A stretch of DNA of 64,000 bases, taken from Ceriagrion tenellum (lineage: Eukaryota > Arthropoda > Insecta > Odonata > Coenagrionidae). The notes beneath the pieces were generated by a model. The model was not told the origin of the DNA. It saw only the letters and a list, made by a program, of their open reading frames with translations, and did no database searches. Location: NCBI GenBank assembly GCA_963169105.1, contig OY720632.1:192760448-192824447 (forward strand). Reading direction: 5' to 3'. Both the position numbers and the translations under genes were made by a program. Positions 36,001 to 48,000 of this stretch are shown piece by piece; the first letter of the stretch is position 1; each line of letters begins with the position of its first letter.

Positions 36001-39000
36001 AAGTTCTTTAGCCAGGGACACACATGTGCTCGTTTAAGAGTCTACTCTTTGCAAAACATTGATTTTCACACGTGCTGATGACAGTTTTTTTTACTTTTTT
36101 GCCACCATGACAGCAAAGTGAATGTGGTAGTTAGCCAAATAATTTCTAATTAATTATCTTCATGGTATCCTCTAAATTAGAAATTCATTTACAAGTAACT
36201 TTCTGTGAAATTGTTCCCCTGGAAAACTATTCGGGTCGCAACCATGGCAATTTTTGGCAATGTTTTTTCTGAAAAGCTAGTAATGTTATGCACTTCCACC
36301 AAATGAATATTTGTCTTTTTAGAAATGCTGGTAAATCATTCATATTGAAGCCCGACTCTACTGTTGGCGTAAAATTTATTCTACCCTGATGTTGAGGCTG
36401 AGAATTGAGAGTATACCTGGGCCAATTGTAATGGAATATATGTCACCTCAGAGCCTCTTTTATTTTTTGTTGAGTAGTTGTGATTACAATTTGTACTGAA
36501 GTGCTGTTTCTCAGCGACACAGACTTGTGGAGTGCACTTTGCAGAGCACGTGCGCAATCCTTGCTAAAATGTGATTTGATTAATAATCGTTATAAGTAAT
36601 TCCTTTGGTTAATTTACAATTTTGTGGGCTCTTTCCACATTGCAGCATAATTTTGGATGACCATTTTGCCGGCATTTTATCAGCATTATCAGGTCCAAAC
36701 ACCACAGAAGCCTTGGCAGAAATTTCTCTGGAATTTTTTTTTTTTTTTCAAAAACAGTTTTCAGATTTACTAGTATAATTATATTGAATTCAAAGCTCTG
36801 CATGTGAAACTTTTAGGAAACGTAACGATTGATTTAATCGTTAGCATTATCAAGGTTTGGCACCTTAATTATGGCACATATGTGCTGAAACTATGGCCAG
36901 TGGTGAGTTGAACTAAAAGTGCTGAATATAATGTCAATTTTGTTTTAGTCCGTGCCATGTACATGTGTCATACAAAAAATTGGCTTGGCCATTATGAACA
37001 GAATGAACACCCACTCCTGGCTGCTTACTGGACTTTTCTTCAATGCATATCACTCCATTCATCGCAATGTGTTTACACTGATATGTCCCAGTCTGTGCTA
37101 AAAAGTAGAAAGCTCTCAGTAGCACTTCTTCCACCACTGATAGCTTTAGCAAGCACACTTTAAAACAGTTTGTTGGGCAGATCCAGGTTAATGACAACAG
37201 GTAGGGCACATTCTTTCCAAGTGTTGTCTTGTAAATAATGGTGTTGTCCAAAGGCACCATGTGTAAGGATACCCGAAAGCAGACACTCTTCATGCAAGTG
37301 TTAATGTTTTACTTGTTTGTGTTTCAGATGTGAAGCTGAACTTTCTGAAATACTTGCAATACTGTTGAACAAAGGAATTTTATGGCTTGAAATTGTTGAC
37401 ACCAACCTTGCACCAAATAGTCTGTCACTACTCTGACAAATGCTCATCCTTCTGAACAAATTCTTCTGTTGAGTTGACTCCTACTTTGTTGGTTTTACCT
37501 CAACAACCTCCATCTTTGCAACCTCCTCCAGATTTTTTCCCCAAGCTTCCCTACGCGTTTTTCCAATTGGTCTCAATAAGAACTCTTGGCTCTAAAATGT
37601 AACCCTCTTGCAAATGACACTGAAAAGGCGAGAAATTTGAATCGGTGTCATATTATATAAGAATGTGGAATTTACAAAGGCTCTTCATTGAAGTATGCTT
37701 TGTGAATGTTGCCAGTTACTTGTTTGGAGTCTTTGCTGTCATTTATTCGAATATGTTTTCTTCCTCCAGTGAAGAAATTGCAGCAGCAGCCACCATTCAA
37801 GCGGAACTGCCTGGGGTACTCAACGCTGCAGCCGAGTTGCCGGCATGATGAGAGGCGTGCCAAGGAGATGGAGCACCACTCGGACGATGAAGTGCCTTTG
37901 ATGGCTGAGAGCAAGCAAATGGTTTGCCTTTATTCTGATTGAAATATTTCGTAACCTTAAATAACATTTAAAGCTGATATAGTAGCAATTGGATGCAATT
38001 GAAAATTTAAGATAATTAATTTTATTGCACCATTAGGAGTCATGGGAGCAGTTCTATTTTACGCGAAATGGCAAAATTGATGTGTTAATGGATTTTTGCT
38101 TTTAAAATGCATGTAGCATGTTGATCAAAGACTCTTTTTAGGGAATATTCATGTATGAATTGCATGTATTCAGTTTCCTATTCGTACATATATTCACCTC
38201 TGCCCTGAGGATAATGCTCGAGTCGAGTGTTGAAATGTCGGCATACATGGACCCACTCACTCAGATGGAAGTCGTAGAGAACTTTGAGGTACTCAATTAC
38301 CCATTGCAATGCTGAGAATCTCTTAACTCACTATATGTTGTGTATATTCTCACAGTTAAATCTCTGTGATGATCCCATCATCACTTCTGGCCCCAGAGCT
38401 CGCTTGAACATTCAAATCTATGGCAGAAACGTAGTTTTAAAAAAACTTTCACTGTGGAATTTTCAAATGGATAACTTTTTTCTTTGGTCCTGGCAAAACT
38501 TTTATGTTTAAATGTAGAAAAACTTTTTTATTAGCGACAGCAACCTAAGTTAGTTACATAGTGATTGCTTATACTCTTGTCAGCCAGCGTTCACTTGATA
38601 CACTCCCCTGAAACATGTGGCACTCTATTCATGAGGCATATTTCAGTCAGCCATTTTGCCAACCCAATTTTGGCTTGTAGTGGCATCTAAAAATTAATCC
38701 TCTGAAGTTGAAGTACATATACTTTTCTTTAAAATGTAAAGAAACTCCATAGAGCAACATACTGAGTAATGAAGTAACAACAATAGCCTCCTCACATGAT
38801 GACTTGGGCATCACCTTCAACTCTGATTTCTCCAGATTTTCATGTAAGCCACGCACCATTTTACGTCAAATTCCTGTCGTTAGTTTCTCCAAAGTAAATA
38901 TATCGATGTGAATTGGTAAGTATGGTGTGGCAGTAAACCCGTAAAGTATTTTGAAGTAATTAGAAATAAAAATCATCGTTTATCAAAGCCTGAGCGTACA

Positions 39001-42000
39001 ACGATACTTGAAGAAAGGCTATATCAGAAACACCACGTGACAAAGCACTTACCGTGTATAGATCGTATGTAAGATAACATATTTTAGGACTGATATGTAT
39101 TCAAATCTGTATCTACATTGTATCCTGTTAGCTGCCTCAAGGGGGTGTGGCACCTTCAAGTCTTTTCAAAGTCGTAATCGGAATTTGTTTCGGTATCACG
39201 TATCTGTAGCAACATTTCTCACTTAATAGATAGCCACTTTTGCGTACACATTAAAGCTACATTGTAAAAACACGACAAAGTATTTGTTACGTAGTGGCAA
39301 GACTCGTATGCTCAGAGATTGTACCTTCTTACTATACGTGATTTTCTGTAATGTCTGTTGACTGACCAGGTGACAATTCCAGGTGGCATGACGCAGCCAT
39401 TAGACGTTTGTATAAATAGATCATTCAAAGCGAACATGAAGAACCTGTACACAGAGTGGATGGCAAGCACTGTACATGAAGAAACTCCCACGGGAAAAAT
39501 AAAAAAAAAACAGAGTTGACACAGATTTGTCAATGGATTTTGGCATCATGGAAGATGATTCCAGAGGATTTAGTTGTAAAAAGCTTTAAGAAATGTTGCA
39601 TTTCAAATGACATGGACGGCAACGAAGACAGTGAGGTGTGGGACAGTGAAAGTGAGGACGTGATTTTCTCAGATCTTAGTGGCAGTGACGAAAACTAAAA
39701 ATGAGAACTATTATGATATAAATATTCATTAGTGATTCACGATTCTATTTCCACAAATGTGTTTTTCTTTAGTTTTATAAGAATAATAACTGCTATTACA
39801 TTGAGTTTAGTTTTTCGTGTGTTTCCAAGACGTTTCGGTGTTGTTAAATCGTCCCAGCCCACAGCTACTGAACAGAAAGCAGACGAGTCCACCGCTGTCA
39901 TGTATCTATCAGGTACGGACGGCATTCTGCTTTTATTTGTTGATTTGCCGACAGATTTCCGTAATCGAATGGTCACGGGTTGAAATTGTGTATAGTTCTG
40001 CAATTATTTTAGTTGGATATTTCACTTCGAACAGATGCCATTTTTATAGCTGAATGATGTGATTGTATAAAACTGTGATTACTGTGTGATGCTAGGAGAA
40101 AAAGATGCACAATAAAACGGGCTGTGCATCGTGACGATATTAAAACGTAACGCAATAAATTCATGAGAAAGATGCACATCAACACTTAACTTAGGCACTG
40201 AATTTCTCTTAAAGAACGTGCATTCATGTTATGAAAAAATGATGCAGGCTCAAGGGCATAAAATTGATTTTTTCATAAAAATAATTTTTTTCCTCAAAAG
40301 CCTGCCCAAAAATGGGGGTGCGCAGGATACACGAGGGCACGGCTTACACGAGTAAATACGGTAGTAAATTTCCATGGCGTAAAGAACAAACGTGCCGAAG
40401 TTGAGCGTATATTTGAAAAACGCAGATATTGTAATTGGAACAGAGAGTTGGCTTGCAGAGGATATTAACGATAGCGAAGTTTTTCCAACAGAATATAAAA
40501 TCCATAGATGTGATCGATCAGATAGGACTGGCGGCGGAGTCTTCATAGCAGTTAAATTTTATTTGAATAGTACCACACGCATATAAGATGACAATGGAAT
40601 AGAGAGCGTTTGGTGTACCATTAAGCAACAAAACAAAAGAAATATGCATATATGTTCATTTTACTGGCCACCAGATTCGAAAATCGACGTTTTGTACAAA
40701 TTAGAAACTCAATTAACATCATTTACCTCAAAAGATAGCAAAAGCGTGATTATTATCGGTGGGGATTTCACCCCCCGGCTCTAAATTGGAAAACCAATAG
40801 CATTGAACCAAGTTCAAAGAAGCATGATATAAGCGAGGCCTTATGTAACCTATTACTGGCCGAGTTGATAAATGCTGAAAAATTTCTATTTTTTTCTTTT
40901 GATTTTACTTAAGCACATGCTAACTAAGACGGCCTGCAAAAATTGGCCTGTAGAAAAATTTGGATATGATAAAAAATTAATGTTGCATTTTTGCAACTTT
41001 GGCAGAATTCTATATTCAATGGGTAGTTATACAACCAGCATTGACCTATATTGTCATCTCTGAAGGCTAAGCTGTTTTTAGTGTCAGAAATTTTCCTTCA
41101 CTTCCTTATGTTATGTGAAACTTATTACCTCATATTTTAATGGTTATAACCTCCTTAAAACTTTACAGCCAATCAAAGTATATTGTTATCTTCACTTTAA
41201 ATCCTAATTCCTAATATGTTATATGGTTTGAAATAAATTATTCATTTAAAATACAAGTTTTTTCCCAAAAGAACATTTTATTTCACAATGTGGAAATGTA
41301 ATTATGATCATTACAGTTTTATGTACAATAATTACCGACTATTTATGAAACACATTAAAGCATTTTGGGTGTAAGGGAACGCAACATTTCGTACATTGGA
41401 ATATTGGAATAGTCTGACTTTTACACTGCCGACACCTCCTCCTAGTCCTACTTTTTTCTACAATATGGCCTAACTTGTCCTTTCTAACTTCACGGGACAG
41501 TGATAAGGCCTCCCTTTTTGAGCATTAAGATTCAAAGCACATTGTGGTTCCAGATAATTTCCTTGTCCATTCACATCACCTTTCAGAAGCGCGACGGCTA
41601 GGTATGATTTGAAATCTACAAATGGCATAGGACTTTCGTTGCATAATCTGTACAACTTCCACAAGTTAGTGCAAACACTGTCCAACAAATTAATAAACAA
41701 GGGCCACCACCATTTTTTCCTCGAATTCTAGTTTGGTAATTTGCATTGGCATTGTCATATAGGTCCACACCTCCCATATACTTATTATACTCCCCAATCA
41801 CACGAGGCTGTGTAGTGGATAATTATTATTTATCTTTCCTGCTAATGGTCGGCCCCGGTGGCGGCGGGGTTAATTCCTCGCCTGTCAGTCGCAGGGCCAA
41901 GGGTCCCGCCTGGGTGGTTTTTCACCACTCAGGACATGGGTGTTGTTGTTCGTCTATTGCTAATTGTTAAGCACCCGATGTAAAAGGCCTTTGTTGTGCT

Positions 42001-45000
42001 GTTTTTGCGAGTGTGAGTATAAATAAAAAATAAAACGTTTCGCAGTACCCATCGGAGGCGCAGAATATGTGTTGCTGGCTACTGTGACTACCGAGTTATC
42101 ATTCCATCGAACAATAGAAAGACCCAAAGCATCATCGAATGCCTGATCCCAGGATCCTCTGGGCTTTTTCCCGATTGTTTTAGTGTCTTCCAATGGACAT
42201 TTTCAGTCCTGTTGTCTCGGATGGCGCAAAGGGAGACTTTTAATTCAAAACACTAAATAACCTGTATGATGGAAAAAAGTTATTAAAAAATATGCGATGA
42301 TGAGAGGGTTCATTGACAACCTTGAGTAATTCCACAATGACACTTGCGCCCAAGCCTAATTTCGTGTCAAAGTCATTTCCCTTCGCCCCACCAAATGGTA
42401 AAAACTTAAATAAATATCCATCCGATAAGCACCATGGTTTGAAACCAAATCTGATAGACTTGTTTCTAACGAACATTTTTGCACTGTGGCGCCCAAAGTA
42501 AGGAACCATTTGTTCATCAATAGATAAATTATGGGAAACTACACCAAGTTGCATAAATTTCTCATTCAAATCGTCAAACAGAGAGCTTAGTTTTGCAAAT
42601 CTGTCATTTTTGTCCTGACAAGAATTATCAGACAAGTGTAGATTTTCTTTTATAGCTGTAAATTTGTTTCAGCTCATTGAAACAATGCCACACCTTTGTC
42701 TTTTGACCAATACATACATATCTTGTTGAGGAAGTCGGCGGTTACCTGAGAGAATCTAAAAGCCCAGGAATCAAAGCTGATAATAGTAAATACTTTCAAG
42801 ATAACTGAAAATAAAAACATCTTTTTCTGCCTATTGAACTTTGACAGAATCTGAGTAATAGCACCGTGCTGCCGACCAAGTTCCGACTTCCGAACTCATT
42901 TAGTCCGAGTGGATTTTGGAAGTGAATGATAGCGCAGGTGACGTGAAACTTTACTTAGTATACCAAAATATTTTATTCTAAACCACAAAAATGCATTTAT
43001 TGATACAAAGTTTTGACTAGACATCGTCAGAAACGATCCAACACGCGACAAGGTTGAGCCATGCTGAAGTGCCCCAAGCCGCCAAAGTTGCGAAAATGCA
43101 GCATTATGTTCTCGATGCAAAGTTCGCATCATGTTGGCTTTCTGGCACAAAATAAGCGTGCCGAGTTATCAACTAAGCACTTGATATATTTAAGAATGAA
43201 TCAAGCATTTCATAAAGGGATTGGTTCTACTCATGAAAGCACCTTCATGTTGAAAACACGAGGCTTGAAAAATTCAGAGATTTTGAATATTTTTTAAAAA
43301 TCAAAACGATTATGAAAAACTAATATTATGCCACTAAAAATTGGTTTTAACCTTTAGTTGTGGAATACAGAGAAATCAGTGTGCATACAATTTATATAAA
43401 ACAATTTTTTTGGACATAAAAATAATGTTGCGTTTTCGCAACTTTGGCCGAAAATGGGTTAATACACTTTCAGACCACTCTCTTACTCAAATAGTAAACG
43501 AACCTACAAGAGGTATTAAAATATAAGACCTTTTAGCCGTCAGTCACCCTACAATGATTAAACATGTTGATCCTTGAAGGCATAAGTGATCATAAAGTAA
43601 TTTTTACGACTTTGAAAACAACAGTAGATTCCACTGAAAAACCCAGATGTATAGTCTACTTATTTAAAAAATGCGATTAAGTAAAATTCAGAGAGATGTT
43701 AGTAGCTTCATTCACGAAAATCATAGCCACAATGAAGAACGAGAGCACCGAAGTATCATGGAGATATTTTTTGGGAATACTACATCAAGGAATTGATGAA
43801 TATATTCCATACAATTTCAAACAGGAGAGTATACAGTTGGTATAACGACAAAATAAGGCGGGAGCTCAGGAGACAAAGGCAACTATACAATCTCTTTGAA
43901 AATTCTATCAAGTAACAAAACAATGGAGCTTGCGATGAGAGATATATACGTTGCTCACTGCTCAAAATTGAAGAAAATAATGCGCGCTTCTCTATGAAAC
44001 TTCAAGAAAAAAATCCTCGGTGAATTACTTGATGAAAACCCCAAGGCAATCTGGTCTTCTGCGAGAGAGCTCCAGGGCGAATCTTCAACAGTACAGTCTT
44101 TACTGGATACAAACAACTAAGTGGTCACCAACAGTATCGACAAAGCCAATTTATTAAACCACTACTTCGAGAGTGTATTCACTAAGGTTGACACAATTCG
44201 CAATTTAGACATTCCTGACTTTAACGTGCCGGTGGCCTACATAACAATCCAATGTGATGGAATAATTAAACAACTGTGTTCGATTAAAAGTAACAAGTCT
44301 CCAGGTCCAGAAGGAATACCTGCACGCGTGCTCAAGGAGTTTGCGCCACAGATTGCACCATTCTTAGAAATTATATTTAACAAATCATTATCCGAAGGCA
44401 AGGTGCCCCAAGACTGGAAAATAGCCAACATCACTCCAATATTCTTAAAAGGAAATAAAAGTGACCCAGGAAATTACTGGCCCATTTTGCTAACATCACT
44501 TTTATGCAAGATCCTCGAACACATTGTCATTATTATTATATTATGTAATTCCTGTAATTCCTGTAATTAAGTAATATTATGATATTCCTGGATAATTGTA
44601 ACTTCTTACATAGCAGTCAGCACGGCTTCCGTAAAGGCAGGTCTGGCAAAACACAGATTGCGCTCTTCCTTCATGATATCCTAGAATCAAGTGAATCGAT
44701 TAAGCAAGTCGACGCGATATTCCTTGATTTCAAGAAGGCATTCGACAAAGTTCCTCACAAAAAACTCATTTATAAATTGCAATCACGCGGAGTTAATAGA
44801 AAAATAGTGAATTGGATAAGTGACTTTCTCAGAGATCGAAAACAAAAAGTAGTTATTGATGGTTTTAGCTCTGATATGGTCGAAGTCACATCCGGTGTTC
44901 CTCAAGGAAGTGTGATTGGCCCTCTTTTATTCATTATTTATATTAATGATCTAAGTTCTAGAGTTTAAGATTATTTGCAGACGATACAGTTATCTACCGT

Positions 45001-48000
45001 GAAATGCACTAAGATACAGACTTAGAAGCCATGTCATCGGACCTTAACAATTTCATCCTTGGTGCCAGGAGTGGGGGTTAGAAAATAACTTTACAAACCA
45101 CAAGAAAAATACAACTCAACCTGAAGATGACGCAAACACATTGAAACCCGGGTCGTGAGTTGAAATTTTCTTGTGGTGGGGGTTAGAGTATAATATCAGC
45201 AAATGCACCACAGTTCACTGCCTGTGAAAGTCATCACAAAAATGCCATACATATACCGTGGGTGGAGTAAACATAAAATCTTCAGATACAGTAAAATATC
45301 TTGGAATTACCGCAACTTCTGATACATAGTGAGGATTACACATACAGAACATATGTGGCGAAGCATTAAAGAAACTAGGTTTTGTTAAACTTATAATTGG
45401 AAGGTCCTCGGATGAAAAAAGTCAAAGAGAGGTGCTACTTCGCTCTGGTTAGGCCACACCTCAAATATCCCACGAGCATTTTGGACTCTGGTCATAAAGA
45501 TTTAACCAAAATAATTAATAAAATACAAAGGAAAGCAGAACGCTTCGTTAAAAACTGCTACGAGCGTACATATAGTGTCTCACAACTTTTAGAGGGATTA
45601 AAGTGGGAGCCCCTAGAGACTCGGAGGCTGCACACTAGGCTTAGGCTGCTTGATAGATTCAGAACTGATATTTTTCAGAGCGACAAGGAGAATATTATCA
45701 TGACTCCTCACTACACCTCTAGGTCTGACAGATGCGATAAAATAAGAGAAATGCTCTGCTGAACAGATAGGTACAAAAACTCATTCTGTCCGTGAACAAT
45801 AAGCGACCACAATAAAAATTGAGCTCCGCTAAATACACTCCCATAATTCATGTCACCTTTTCATCTTTAAAAAACTTACACCTTTACATGGCTGGTGACC
45901 TAACACCCCCTGCCACACGGCCATGCAGCAGCTTGCGGGGTATTATGTCGATGTAGAAATTGGAAGTCGTTTTTAGTCCTGAGACACTCCAATGGGTCAT
46001 TTATTTTGAAATTAATCGTCGACACAGTGCCTTTTATATGTTATGCATCTGGAATGTTCGGAACCATATAGTTCAAGGTCAATGCATATCTATTTTTCTA
46101 TTCCAAAGTGTAATCAGTTTTTTACTTAGGTTTTGTATATTTTTTTCATGTGAAAATAACATGAAAAACACAAACTAATGTTGTTTTTTGTTTTGAATCG
46201 ATGGATAAATTTTGAGCAAATCATTTGCATAGTCTTTCTATGTCTGAACAAAGTATTCTACATCACTTCTTTATTCCCATGTCAAAAGTGGCAACCCTTT
46301 TGCTGTGCATGATGACACTCATTAGCAGTTTCTCATCTCCATGCATGTGATGAGTATGTCTCACAATTGTTTTTGTTGGCGTTCTTCATGTTTCTGTGTA
46401 CTGGATAAAAATTCAGGGCAGTGAAAGGGTTAATTGACCCAAAATGCACATCACGCCTCCATCAATATGAATGAGTTTGTACAGTGTAGGACATTAAGGC
46501 AGAGGACGTTGCTGGCTTTCAAATGTGTTGAAGTGGTATATTTTATTCTTGTAGTAGGGAATTTAGAGAAATCTGCTCTAGAAGTAAGAAATGGGAATGG
46601 TGAAATCAATTGAATAAGGCCAGTCAGGCTCACGTAATAAATTGTAATTTTTGAGGAGAGTAAACATTTGAAGCTCTTTGAAATCGAGGGAATCTGTATG
46701 CATCACTTTTCACTGCGGCTGAAGAAAATGTTTCAAATCAACAAAAATGTGAAATTAAGGATGTTCAGTGGAAGTTTATCTAATGGTGGTCAGCACTGAC
46801 ATTTTTGTATGGAATAAGCCAAGTCTCACACACACTGTCGGCAATTTTATAACCCTAAATTAATTTTACTTTTGCAATGCTTGTATTCCACGTTTATTCA
46901 ATGATATTGGAGTATTTTCATATTCGTACCCTCACAAATCAAATTTTGAAAGTCCTTTTTTTGTAGCCTTTCATCTCCTCAGAAATACAAATTTGTAGTG
47001 AAAGAAGCAGCTGGTGTTGGTGTACATTAGATTGTGAGTGTAAAGAGAGATTAACATTACAAATTATACAGTCGATCATCATTCACTTGTCAAGTGCCAT
47101 TAAGGTTTCCCAACTGGAGTACGATGTTTGAGGTAAGTGTTAGTAAAAAGGACGCAGAAGGAGGAGGCAATGATGAGGATATGTAACTCGGGGGAAAAAA
47201 TCTCTTGTGGCACCATCCATATGGAGAAGGAAAAAAAATGACTCCTCTCACAGACTCATACAGGCTATCTACACATGATTGCACCAACCATTCGACCAAA
47301 GGGTTATATTGCTGAAGGGCCATTCCCTCGCATAGTAATAGACGAATAGTGGTAGATATTGCCCATTATCACATTTCCTTGATGCGTAACAATTTTTGTT
47401 TCTTTTTAATGCAATCCAATCCTGCAATTTTCTCCTCCGAATTTGAAGTATCTTCTCAATATACGACAACTGGTCCTGAACAAGATGGCGGCCGGCACAC
47501 TGAACTCGTACCAAATGATGACTAACCCCGAGTTTGAAGCCGAATTTTAAGAGAATGCGTGGGCCAGTTATAACGTAACAAACGTCCACTCATTGCCTGT
47601 TTTATTTTTTGTTGTATAGTTGCAGTTAAAATGTTTCTATTGCTGTTAAAATTCTGTTACTGGCATGAATGAAAAAATTGCCAATTTCTTGGTCCTCTAG
47701 CAAAAATTCTTAAATTTGCAAGTAATTAATTCTGGTTTAATTGCTGTCAAATTTAATATGACATTATCTCAACCTTTGTAAGTGATTTCTGAAAGTTTTG
47801 GTTTTTTTAACTTTTTTGCTATCGAGCTGTTGTTAATTTTGTGGAGCAACTTAATTCCTGTTAATACAGTTCATAGAGACTTGATCGTGACACTGTGGCC
47901 TTTGTCTTGAATTCAGTATTACCATCCCAGTGTTTGTGGAAACAGAAATCCAAGGGAATGATTGATAAAGAACTTTGATGTCATGCATTTACCATGGATT

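Larger units (their letters stand above)
26727..37769 (+). other. USP intron E (11.0 kb)
   Basis: Donor GTGAGG and acceptor TTCTTCCTCCAG. It contains a hAT element (26837-28162), a TIR repeat with a nested LINE (29420-31114) and a Penelope-like insertion (33877-34501). The stretches 28163-29419, 31115-33876 and 34516-37769 are AT-rich, and I see no supported gene or element in them. Confidence 0.7.
43461..45830 (+). pseudogene. Reverse transcriptase part of the same CR1/Jockey-group LINE
   Basis: Resumes with LSDHSLTQIVNEPTRGIKI, the end of the endonuclease region. From 44121 it encodes IKSNKSPGPEGIPARVLKEF, QDWKIANITPIFLKGNKSDP, then FLHSSQHGFRKGRSGKTQIA, DAIFLDFKKAFDKVPHKKLI (motif A), VTSGVPQGSVIGPLLFIIYI (motif B) and LFADDTVIY (motif C, 44971-44997). 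The C-terminal tail RPHLKYPTSILDSG to TPHYTSRSDRCDKIREMLC ends near 45762. Several frameshifts and stops make it non-functional. A 105 bp insertion (45083-45187) splits WCQEWG from LEYNISKC. Confidence 0.88.

Noticed and set aside
47090..47589. Minus-strand open frames and a GTAAGT donor near 47132 that might mark an extra USP exon
   Set aside because: The plus-strand segment before GTAAGT has an in-frame TAA in the phase required by its neighbours, and the minus-strand frame shows no known domain.
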